DNA of 24,116 nucleotides from JBFGFG01 sp041627475 (GTDB taxonomy: Bacteria; Actinomycetota; Nitriliruptoria; Nitriliruptorales; Nitriliruptoraceae), in contig JBFKQZ010000014.1 of the NCBI GenBank assembly GCA_041627475.1, positions 1 to 24,116 of the forward strand, in the 5' to 3' direction. Position numbers and translations under genes: made by a program. Under the pieces are notes generated by a model. It did not search any database, had not been told where the DNA came from, and saw nothing but the letters and a program-made list of their open reading frames with translations. This document shows, one piece after another, positions 1 through 6,352 of the stretch (within the stretch, counting starts at the first letter, position 1; each line of letters opens with the position of its first letter).

Positions 1-501
1 ACCGGCGGCTACACCGCGATGTCCGCCACGCTGACCACGGAGGCGATCTACGAGGCCTTCCTCGGGGCGCCCGACGCCGGCCGCACGCTCTACCACGGCC
101 ACTCCTACGCGGGGAACCCGCTCGCGGCCGCTGCTGCCGTCGCGAACCTCGACCTCTTCGTGGCCGAGGACGTCCCCGCGACCGTGCGCGCGAAGGCCGA
201 GGTGCTCGCCGAGGGCCTGCGGGCCTTCGAGGGCGTCGCCGGCGTCGGCGACGTCCGCCAGCGCGGCCTCATGGCCGGTGTCGAGCTGGTCGCGGACGTG
301 GCGACGAAGGAGCCGTTCGACCCGGCGCTCACGATGGGCAAGCGGGTCTGCGACGCCCTGCGGCAGGACGAGATCATCCTGCGGCCGCTCGGCGACGTGC
401 TCGTCATCCTGCCGGCGCCGGCCATGGACGACGACGACATCCGCCTGCTCTGCGAGCGGGCGGCCGCGCGGACCGCCGAGGTCGTCGCCGCGGTGGGATG
501 A
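1..501 (+). CDS. bioA: Adenosylmethionine-8-amino-7-oxononanoate aminotransferase, C-terminal part (partial)
   Basis: PLP enzyme that transfers an amino group from S-adenosylmethionine to KAPA, giving DAPA, in the cytosolic biotin pathway. The gene enters from the left edge, so only the last 166 codons are present; the family is about 430 residues, so roughly 260 residues including the PLP lysine lie outside. The window opens with TGGYTAMSATLTTEAIYEAF, which matches the segment just after the PLP lysine in BioA (TGGYLPLAATLTT). It is followed by HGHSYAGNPLA, the conserved phosphate/SAM-site loop, and near the end by ILRPLGDVLVILP, which holds the substrate-binding arginine. It is frame-open from base 1 and stops at 499-501. 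The bioF-bioD-bioB operon lies 0.9 kb downstream on the same strand, which supports the BioA assignment over other class III aminotransferases. Confidence 0.93.
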   Translation, partial: TGGYTAMSATLTTEAIYEAFLGAPDAGRTLYHGHSYAGNPLAAAAAVANLDLFVAEDVPATVRAKAEVLAEGLRAFEGVAGVGDVRQRGLMAGVELVADVATKEPFDPALTMGKRVCDALRQDEIILRPLGDVLVILPAPAMDDDDIRLLCERAAARTAEVVAAVG

Positions 502-505
502 GCCC

Positions 506-1252
506 TCAGCGCGCCACGACGACCGCGTGCGGGCCGACACCGCGGACCCGGTCACCCGCGACCGTGCTGCCGCCCTCGAGGAACAGCGTCGTCAGGCTGC
601 CGTCCGCCGGGTCGAACGCGACGTCCTCGATGCGGCCGAGCTCGTGCCCGGTCTCGGTGAGCACGCACTTGGTCAGCATCCCGTAGTCGCGCCGGATGCG
701 CTCCTCCCGGGGGCCGTCGGGGAGGCGCAGGACCTTGCCGCTGGACACGGTCACGACGTCGCCGAACTCGTCGACGTCGCGCCACGACAGGTAGCGGTGC
801 ATGTCCGGCACCTTGTCGAGCCGGATCGACCACACGCGGTGCTCGGTCGGGTGGACCACGAAGCGGTCGACGCGTCCCACGGCCTCGCCGTCCTCGGCGC
901 TGACGACGTCGCGGTGGCGGGCCTCGGTGAAGCGCAGTCCCGTGCCCGGGTCGTCGTCGAGGCGCGGGTCGTCCTCGCTGACGATGTCGACCGTGCCGTC
1001 GACCTCGTCGAGGTCCTCTGGGAGCACGAACGGCTCGGCGTCGGCCACGACCACGGCGTCCGGTCCGACGCCGACGATGTTGGTCGCGGGCAGGACCTCG
1101 TCCATCGACCCACCGAAGAGGCCCGTCTTGACCAGCTGCAGGGCCAGGACGTCGTCACCGTCCCGGACGAGGCCGTCGACGACCGCGATGTCGTCCCCCT
1201 CGATCGACACGACGGTCAGGCCCTTCAGGTCCTCGGTCAACGGCACGGCCAC
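506..1252 (-). CDS. PRC-barrel domain protein (three barrel-like repeats)
   Basis: A 248-residue soluble protein without signal peptide or membrane segment. Three segments resemble PRC-barrel folds: about residues 5-65 (DLKGLTVVSIEGDDIAVVDG), 85-170 (RFTEARHRDVVSAEDGEAVG then RVDRFVVHP) and 175-248 (LTETGHELGRIEDVAFDPAD). Each carries the family's strand pattern of a hydrophobic strand, a turn with D/E-G, and a V-x-D/R strand. PRC barrels occur in RimM, photosynthetic reaction-centre H subunits and many uncharacterised actinobacterial proteins; no specific role can be given here. The GTG start at 1252 has GGGAG 7 bases upstream. The gene converges on bioA with 4 bases between the stops, so it interrupts an otherwise co-directional biotin cluster. 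It is divergent from bioF and may share the 135-base control region. Confidence 0.8.
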   Translation of the reverse strand: MAVPLTEDLKGLTVVSIEGDDIAVVDGLVRDGDDVLALQLVKTGLFGGSMDEVLPATNIVGVGPDAVVVADAEPFVLPEDLDEVDGTVDIVSEDDPRLDDDPGTGLRFTEARHRDVVSAEDGEAVGRVDRFVVHPTEHRVWSIRLDKVPDMHRYLSWRDVDEFGDVVTVSSGKVLRLPDGPREERIRRDYGMLTKCVLTETGHELGRIEDVAFDPADGSLTTLFLEGGSTVAGDRVRGVGPHAVVVAR

Positions 1253-1311
1253 AGATGCTCCCAGCAGACAGGCAATACTTATGTCACAAAGGGTAGTGGA
1301 CGGCCCGGAGA

Positions 1312-1331
1312 CGCGAAAAGCGCGTTTCGCG
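1312..1331. promoter_or_regulatory. Near-perfect 20-bp palindrome upstream of bioF (candidate operator)
   Basis: CGCGAAAAGCGCGTTTCGCG reads the same on both strands at 18 of 20 positions; the arms are 1312-1318 and 1325-1331 around a GCGC centre. It lies about 55 bases before the bioF start and just upstream of a -10-like TAGCCT (1350-1355), so a bound protein would cover the -35 region. It does not look like the BioQ, BioR or BirA sites I know. Its role in biotin control is inference from position. Confidence 0.45.
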
Positions 1332-1349
1332 CCAGCGCACGGCCGCTCG

Positions 1350-1355
1350 TAGCCT
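1350..1355 (+). promoter_or_regulatory. Candidate -10 element for the bioFDB-bsaP operon
   Basis: TAGCCT fits the actinobacterial TAnnnT -10 pattern and lies 31 bases before the GTG of bioF. A weak -35-like TTTCGC or TTCGCG overlaps the right arm of the palindrome. There is no experimental support. Confidence 0.3.
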
Positions 1356-1386
1356 CCGACGGTGGACCCGACGACCAGGACCGCAC

Positions 1387-2577
1387 GTGCACGACGGCGG
1401 TGGTGCAGGACCTCTCGCGTGGCTCGACGAGGCCCTCGCCGACCTCGAGCGCGCGGACCTGCTGCGCGTGCTGCGCGACCACGGGTCGGGGGCCGAGCCG
1501 TGGCTCGAGCTCGACCGCGACGGTGGACGCCGCGTGTTGCACCTGTGCTCCAACGGCTACCTCGGCCTCGCGACGCATCCCGACGTCGTCGCGGCCGCGG
1601 TGGAGGCCACGCAGCGGTGGGGTGCTGGTACCGGCTCGGCGCGACTCGTCACCGGGGCCCAGCGGGCGCACCGGGAGCTCGAGCAGGAGCTGGCCGCGTG
1701 GAAGGGCACCGAGGACGCCCTGCTGTTCTCGTCCGGCTACCTCGCGAACCTCGGCGTGCTGAGTGCGCTGGCAGGTCGCGGCGACACGATCGTCAGCGAC
1801 GAGCTCAACCACGCCTCGATCGTCGACGGCTGCCGGCTGTCCCGCGCCGAGGTGCGGGTCTACCGCCACGGTGACGCCGAGCACGCCGGCGCGCTGCTCG
1901 CCGACGCGCCCGGCAGGCGCGTGCTGGTGACCGACGGCGTGTTCTCGATGGACGGGGACCTGGCCCCACTGCCCGAGCTCTGCGACGTCGCCGAGCGGCA
2001 CGGGGCTGCCGTGGTCGTGGACGACGCCCACGGCTCGGGCGTGCTCGGCCCCGACGGTCGCGGCACGGTCGCCGCGCTCGGGTGCGAGGGCCGCGTCCAT
2101 GCGCTCGTCGCGACGCTGAGCAAGTCGCTCGGGTCCCAGGGCGGCTACGTCGCGGGGTCGAGCGCCCTGGTCGCGTGGCTGCGCAACCGCGCCCGTTCCT
2201 TCGTGTTCGACACCTCGTCCGCACCGGCCGCGGTCGGTGCCGCTCGCGCGGCACTGCGCGTGGCGTGCGACGAGCCGTGGCGGCGCGCCCGGGCGCTCGG
2301 GCACGCGCAGCGACTCGCGGCCGGGCTGCGGGAGGCCGGCTGGGACGTGCCGCCGACGGCCAGCCCCGTGGTCCCCGTGGTCGTCGGCAGCGCCGGTGCG
2401 GCGCTGGAGCTGATGGGACGCCTGCTCGACCACGACGTGCTGGCCGTTGCCATCCGTCCACCGACCGTCCCGGTCGGCACGGCGCGGGTCCGGGCGACGA
2501 CGCTCGCCACCCACACCGACGCCGACATCGACCATGCCCTTCGCGCGTTCGGCTCGGCGCAGGAGCTGGCGGCATGA
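1387..2577 (+). CDS. bioF: 8-amino-7-oxononanoate synthase (KAPA synthase)
   Basis: PLP-dependent condensation of pimeloyl-thioester with L-alanine to give KAPA and CO2, the first step of biotin ring assembly. It has 396 residues, slightly over the usual 380-390. Visible landmarks of the alpha-oxoamine synthase family are SNGYLGLATHP (55-65), GTGSARLVTG (81-90, substrate/PLP loop), VVVDDAHGSGVLG (209-221; D and H contact the cofactor) and ATLSKSLGSQGGY with the Schiff-base lysine K246. The GTG at 1387 was chosen because AGGA lies 6 bases upstream and the known N-terminus aligns there. The stop overlaps the bioD start (ATGA), so the two are translationally coupled. Other family members (glycine C-acetyltransferase, ALA synthase) are unlikely because bioD and bioB follow directly. 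Confidence 0.95.
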   Translation: MHDGGGAGPLAWLDEALADLERADLLRVLRDHGSGAEPWLELDRDGGRRVLHLCSNGYLGLATHPDVVAAAVEATQRWGAGTGSARLVTGAQRAHRELEQELAAWKGTEDALLFSSGYLANLGVLSALAGRGDTIVSDELNHASIVDGCRLSRAEVRVYRHGDAEHAGALLADAPGRRVLVTDGVFSMDGDLAPLPELCDVAERHGAAVVVDDAHGSGVLGPDGRGTVAALGCEGRVHALVATLSKSLGSQGGYVAGSSALVAWLRNRARSFVFDTSSAPAAVGAARAALRVACDEPWRRARALGHAQRLAAGLREAGWDVPPTASPVVPVVVGSAGAALELMGRLLDHDVLAVAIRPPTVPVGTARVRATTLATHTDADIDHALRAFGSAQELAA

Positions 2578-3269
2578 GGAGGGCCTTCGTCACCGGGACC
2601 GACACGGGTGTCGGCAAGACCGTCGTCAGCGCCGCCCTCGCTGCCTGCTGGGCGGCGGCAGGCACGGTGACGTACGTGAAGCCGGCGCAGTCCGGCGCTG
2701 CCGACGGCGACGACGACGCGCGCGACGTCGCTGCGTGGGCGCCCAGCACGCGGACGGTGGTCGGGACCGTCCTCGACGAGCCGCTCGCGCCGTCGGTCGC
2801 CGGGCAGCGCGCCGGCGTCACCGTCACCCGGGCGGACCTGCTGGCGCCGGTGCCGACGGACGCCGAGCCGCTCGTGGTCGAGGGTGCCGGTGGGCTGCTG
2901 GTGGAGCTCGGGACGGACGGGACGACGTGTGCGGACCTCGCTGCCGCCCTCGCACTGCCGCTCGTGGTCGTGGCCCGGCCGGGGCTCGGCACGCTCAACC
3001 ACACGGCGCTGACGCTGGCCGAGGCGGACCGTCGCGGCCTGCCCGTCGCCGGCGTGGTCGTCAGCGGCTACCCGGCCGACCCCGACGTCGCGACGCGGAC
3101 GAACCTCGCCGAGCTGGCCCGACTCAGCGACGAGCGGCTCGCCGGTGTCGTGCCGCGGCTGGCGACCGTCGACGCCGCAGCCCTCGCAGGGGCGTCCGCC
3201 TGGTTCTCGGCGGCGCTCGGCGGGACCGCGGACCCTGCGCGGTGGTCGGCCGGCGACCCCGCGCCGTAG
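2574..3269 (+). CDS. bioD: ATP-dependent dethiobiotin synthetase
   Basis: Carboxylates DAPA with CO2 and ATP to form the ureido ring of dethiobiotin. It has 231 residues, normal for the family. It opens with MRRAFVTGTDTGVGKT; the P-loop GTDTGVGKT spans residues 8-16. VKPAQSG carries the lysine that positions the substrate, EGAGGLLVEL is the conserved switch-II-like segment, and RPGLGTLNHTALTLAEA is the family signature near the dimer interface. The ATG at 2574 overlaps the bioF stop by 4 bases. A longer reading frame extends upstream into bioF, but the P-loop position fixes this start. The TAG stop at 3267-3269 also forms the start of a -10-like TAGGCT before bioB. Confidence 0.95.
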   Translation: MRRAFVTGTDTGVGKTVVSAALAACWAAAGTVTYVKPAQSGAADGDDDARDVAAWAPSTRTVVGTVLDEPLAPSVAGQRAGVTVTRADLLAPVPTDAEPLVVEGAGGLLVELGTDGTTCADLAAALALPLVVVARPGLGTLNHTALTLAEADRRGLPVAGVVVSGYPADPDVATRTNLAELARLSDERLAGVVPRLATVDAAALAGASAWFSAALGGTADPARWSAGDPAP

Positions 3270-3272
3270 GCT
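3267..3272 (+). promoter_or_regulatory. Possible internal -10 element before bioB
   Basis: TAGGCT overlaps the bioD stop codon and lies 24 bases before the bioB GTG. It matches TAnnnT, as do hexamers before several other genes in this window. It could give bioB-bsaP extra transcription, but no clear -35 box is present. Confidence 0.22.
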
Positions 3273-3296
3273 CGCTGCAGCCACCGGAGGTCCCAC

Positions 3297-4391
3297 GTGC
3301 CCGTCGCAGCCACCACGCCCGAACGCAACGCCGCAGCCGTCGCCGCCCTCGTCGCCGACCCGGAGAAGCTGCTGCGGACCGTCGAGGAGGCGCTGCTGGA
3401 CCGTCGCGAGACGATCTCGGCGGACCAGGCCTACGCGCTCGCCGAGGTCGACGTCGACGCGACGCTGCCGGGTGACGACGGCGAGGACCGCACCGTCCTC
3501 GACGCGATGCTCGACCTCGCTCACCGCGTGCGTGTCGCGTGGACGAGCGAGGAGGTGGCACTGGAGTCGATCGTCAGCGGCAAGACCGGCGGCTGCCCCG
3601 AGGACTGCGCGTTCTGCTCGCAGTCCAGCGTCTTCGAGACGCTGGTCAAGCCCCAACCGTTGCTGACGGAGGCCGAGGTCCTGCAGGCGGCGGCCTCGGC
3701 GGAGGCCGAGGGCGCGACGGAGTTCTGCATCGTCTACGCCGTCCGGGGTCCGGACGAGCGGCTGATGCAGAACATCCTCGACCTCACCGCGGTCGTCCAC
3801 GAGAAGACCCGGATGCACGTGGCGGTGTCGGCCGGGATCCTCACGGCGGAGCAGGCCCAGCGACTCCACGACGCTGGCGTGGTCAAGTACAACCACAACC
3901 TCGAGGCAGCCCGCAGCTTCTTCCCGTCGATCGCGTCCACGCACACGTGGGAGGAGCGGTGGGAGACCCTCGACCTCGTCCGCGACCACGGGATGGAGGT
4001 CTGCTCGGGCGGGATCGTCGGCATGGGCGAGACCCCGACCCAGCGCGCCGAGCTCGCGCTCGAGCTCGCCGAGTTCCGGCCGACCGAGACCCCGCTGAAC
4101 TTCCTCAACCCGCGCCCGGGGACGCCGCTCGGCGACGCCGAGCCGCTGACCCCGCGCGAGGCGCTGCACGCGATCGCGCTGTTCCGACTCGTGCTGCCGT
4201 GGACGCTGCTGCGCCTGGCAGGTGGCCGCGAGATCGCACTGCAGGACCTGCAGTCCGCCGGCCTGCTCGGCGGCGTGAACGGCCTGATCATCGGCAACTA
4301 CCTCACCACGCTCGGGCGGGCGCCGCAGGACGACGTGAAGATGCTGCGTGACCTCGACATCCCGGTGCGCGGCCTGCAGGACCTGCTCTGA
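3297..4391 (+). CDS. bioB: Biotin synthase (radical SAM), actinobacterial type
   Basis: Inserts sulfur into dethiobiotin to make biotin, using a radical-SAM [4Fe-4S] cluster and an auxiliary Fe-S cluster as sulfur donor. It has 364 residues. The radical-SAM triad is C100-x3-C104-x2-C107 in GGCPEDCAFCSQSS. By alignment from memory to E. coli BioB: Cys97 corresponds to C144 (EFCIVYAVRGPDER), Cys188 to C236 (VCSGGIVGMGET) and Arg260 to R306 (LLRLAGGRE). The Cys128 position (CMTLGTL in E. coli) reads AVSAGIL, so A176 replaces the cysteine and none is nearby. YNHNLEA and NFLNPRPGTPL are also family hallmarks. GGAGG 6 bases before the GTG supports the start. A BsaP-like gene follows 2 bases after the stop, as in actinobacterial operons whose BioB needs that helper. 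Confidence 0.95.
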   Translation: MPVAATTPERNAAAVAALVADPEKLLRTVEEALLDRRETISADQAYALAEVDVDATLPGDDGEDRTVLDAMLDLAHRVRVAWTSEEVALESIVSGKTGGCPEDCAFCSQSSVFETLVKPQPLLTEAEVLQAAASAEAEGATEFCIVYAVRGPDERLMQNILDLTAVVHEKTRMHVAVSAGILTAEQAQRLHDAGVVKYNHNLEAARSFFPSIASTHTWEERWETLDLVRDHGMEVCSGGIVGMGETPTQRAELALELAEFRPTETPLNFLNPRPGTPLGDAEPLTPREALHAIALFRLVLPWTLLRLAGGREIALQDLQSAGLLGGVNGLIIGNYLTTLGRAPQDDVKMLRDLDIPVRGLQDLL

Positions 4392-4393
4392 CC

Positions 4394-4618
4394 ATGTGGT
4401 GCGCCGCCTGCGGTCGGACGGGCTCGGCGGGCGACGACGGCCACGAGCGCTGCACCGCCGCGCTCGAGCTCGACACGCCGAGGTTCTGCACCCGCTGCGG
4501 GCGCCGCCTGGACGTCCAGGTCTACCCGACCGGCTTCAGCGCGACGTGTCGCCGCTGCGATGGTGTGCATCCACGCGATCGTGGCAGGTCCATGGAGGAC
4601 CACGACCCGACCGACTGA
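4394..4618 (+). CDS. bsaP: Biotin synthase auxiliary protein BsaP-like, Cys-rich
   Basis: A 74-residue protein with seven cysteines (C3, C6, C20, C32, C35, C52, C55). The core PRFCTRCGRRLDVQVYPTGF followed by SATCRRC matches the pattern I recall for actinobacterial BsaP (PRFCxxCGRRMxVQVxPxGW, then A-x-C). BsaP is encoded next to bioB and is reported to be needed for mycobacterial biotin synthase to turn over. The gene begins 2 bases after the bioB stop with no clear ribosome site, so translation is probably coupled to bioB. The two CxxC pairs could bind Zn or Fe-S; the extra N-terminal CAAC is a variable part. A generic zinc ribbon is the alternative, but the position and the RRLxVQVxPTG core favour BsaP. 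Confidence 0.75.
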   Translation: MWCAACGRTGSAGDDGHERCTAALELDTPRFCTRCGRRLDVQVYPTGFSATCRRCDGVHPRDRGRSMEDHDPTD

Positions 4619-4629
4619 GGTGAGCTGCA

Positions 4630-5796
4630 GTGGCACGCGATCCGGCGGCCCTGGTGGCATCGACGATCGGCGTGGCACACACGGACGGCAACGCCGTGAC
4701 CGTGCTGCGCAACGGCGACGAGATCTTCCCGGCCATGCTCGAGGCGATCGAGCAGTCCGAGCGCTGGGTGGAGCTGGCGACGTACGTCTACTGGACCGGT
4801 GAGATCGCCCAGCGGTTCGCGGCCGCGCTCGCGGAGCGTGCCCGCGCCGGGGTCGAGGTCAGGGTGCTGGTGGACTGGATCGGGGGCCGCCTGATGGACC
4901 GGGGCCTCGTCGACGAGATGACCGACGCCGGCGTCGAGTTCGCCTGGTTCCGTCCCCCGAGCCGGGTCGCCCGGGCGCTGCTCTCGCTCGACGAGGGCCT
5001 GGTGGGTCAGCACCGGACGCACCGCAAGGTGCTGGTGTGCGACGGTCGCGTCGGCTTCACCGGCGGGGTCGGCATCGCAGAGGAGTGGGAGGGCGACGCC
5101 CGCACCCCCGACGAGTGGCGTGACACGCACGTGCGGATCGAGGGCCCGGCGGTGGCGTCGTTGCGCAGCTCGTTCGCGACGAACTGGCACGAGGCCAGTG
5201 GCGAGCCGCTGCCGGTCGCCGACGACCTCCCCGACGACCGCCCGGGCAGCACCCGGCTGCAGGTGGTCCGCGGCCAGCCGGGCCGGTTCGCCAGCGACGT
5301 GGCCCTGCTGCTGCGGGCGCTCCTCGACGACGTGGAGGACCGGCTCTGGATCACGTCCGCCTACTTCGTGCCGGAGCCCGCGGTGGCCGAGCGGCTGGTC
5401 GCTGCCGTCGAGCGCGGTGTGGACGTCCGGGTGCTCGTCCCCGGGCCGCACATCGACAAGCGTGTCTCGCGTCTCGCAGCCCGGTCGGCGATGCAGCCGC
5501 TGCTCGCGGCCGGCGTCCGCATCTTCGAGTTCCAGCCGACGATGCTGCACGCCAAGGTGCTCGTCGCCGACGACGTCGCGGTCTGCGGGAGCGCGAACCT
5601 CAACATGCGCTCGATGCACCAGGACGACGAGGTCGTCGTCGTGGCGCACGACCGCGTCGTGGCCGACGAGCTCGTCAAGCACATGGAGGACGACCTCGGC
5701 CGGTCGGAGGAGATGGAGCCCGGCCGCTTCGAGCGCCGCCCCTGGCACCACCGGCTCGCTGAGCGCATCGTCTCGCTGCTGCGCCGGTTCCTCTGA
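4630..5796 (+). CDS. Phospholipase D-like protein, probable cardiolipin synthase (ClsB-like, no TM)
   Basis: A 388-residue member of the PLD superfamily. Two HxK(x4)D motifs form the active site: HRKVLVCD (H131, K133, D138), followed by FTGGVGIA, and HAKVLVAD (H307, K309, D314), followed by GSANLNMRS. Such enzymes transfer phosphatidyl groups, making cardiolipin from phosphatidylglycerol, through a phosphohistidine intermediate. There are no N-terminal membrane helices, unlike ClsA, so it resembles the shorter ClsB/YbhO type; peripheral membrane attachment is inferred, perhaps through the basic C-terminal helix (HHRLAERIVSLLRRFL). The GTG start has GAGGTG 7 bases upstream. It starts 11 bases after bsaP and may be read through from the biotin operon, although no functional link to biotin is known. 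The stop is 1 base from the stop of the convergent lipoprotein gene. Confidence 0.85.
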   Translation: MARDPAALVASTIGVAHTDGNAVTVLRNGDEIFPAMLEAIEQSERWVELATYVYWTGEIAQRFAAALAERARAGVEVRVLVDWIGGRLMDRGLVDEMTDAGVEFAWFRPPSRVARALLSLDEGLVGQHRTHRKVLVCDGRVGFTGGVGIAEEWEGDARTPDEWRDTHVRIEGPAVASLRSSFATNWHEASGEPLPVADDLPDDRPGSTRLQVVRGQPGRFASDVALLLRALLDDVEDRLWITSAYFVPEPAVAERLVAAVERGVDVRVLVPGPHIDKRVSRLAARSAMQPLLAAGVRIFEFQPTMLHAKVLVADDVAVCGSANLNMRSMHQDDEVVVVAHDRVVADELVKHMEDDLGRSEEMEPGRFERRPWHHRLAERIVSLLRRFL

Positions 5797-5797
5797 G

Positions 5798-6352
5798 TCA
5801 GAGCACCCGGGCGGTCCGGATCGACCAGATCCAGTTGTTGGCGTTCTCCGAGGCCGGGTTGTCCGGCGGGTAGACCAGCCGGATGGGGCCACCGTCGTCG
5901 ATCGCCATCGGCTCGCCGTCCTGGAGGTGCGCGAGCAGGGCCCGGTCCAGGGTCGTGGCATCGGTCGGGATCTCGGCGACGTAGTCGTCGAGCGCGACGA
6001 GTTCGATCTCGTGGCCGGCGTCCAGGTCGATGCCGGAGGCGCGCAGCACGTCGGCCCACAGGGGCCCCGTGTAGGTGTGCTCCTCGTCGAGGAACGGCTC
6101 GATGATCGTCAGGTCCTGTTGGTCCAGCATCGCCAGGGTGTCGAGGTCCCAGTCGACGGTCGTGCCCTCGGCGTCCGTCACCGTCAGCACGACCTCGCCG
6201 GTGGCCGCCGGCACACCGTCGTCGAACGCCGCGGGGAGGGCTGGCCGGGCCTCGTCGCCGGGGCCGGTCGAGCAGGCCGTGAGGAGCAGGCCGGCCACGA
6301 GGGCGAGCAGGACGACGGCTGCCGGGCCGAACGCCCGAGGTCGGTCAGACAT
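5798..6352 (-). CDS. Lipoprotein with oxidoreductase molybdopterin-binding-like domain
   Basis: A 184-residue exported lipoprotein. The N-terminal signal is basic, then AAVVLLALVAGLLLTAC with lipobox LTAC and lipidated C27. The mature part resembles the SUOX/YedY-type molybdopterin-binding fold: strand TGEVVLTVTD, then YTGPLWADVLRASGI (94-108; the family F/Y-x-G-x-x-L/W-x-D-V-L motif), DDYVAEIP (122-129), PIRLVYPPD (157-165) and a terminal NWIWSIRTARV. No cysteine occurs after C27, so the molybdenum-ligating cysteine of sulfite oxidase/YedY is absent; it probably does not act as a Mo enzyme and may be a binding or sensing domain. Its ATG lies inside the last codons of the histidine kinase gene (8-base overlap), so the two are translationally coupled and likely work together outside the membrane. 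Longer upstream in-frame starts would run through the kinase gene and lose the signal peptide. Confidence 0.78.
   Translation of the reverse strand: MSDRPRAFGPAAVVLLALVAGLLLTACSTGPGDEARPALPAAFDDGVPAATGEVVLTVTDAEGTTVDWDLDTLAMLDQQDLTIIEPFLDEEHTYTGPLWADVLRASGIDLDAGHEIELVALDDYVAEIPTDATTLDRALLAHLQDGEPMAIDDGGPIRLVYPPDNPASENANNWIWSIRTARVL

Noticed and set aside
278..1762. Plus-strand open frame linking bioA to bioF
   Set aside because: It overlaps bioA, the PRC-barrel gene and bioF out of frame; it shows Arg/Ser-rich then Val/Asp/His-rich composition and no ribosome site.
2145..4169. Minus-strand open frame of 674 codons
   Set aside because: It is opposite bioF, bioD and bioB, whose identities are secure, and has no family features.
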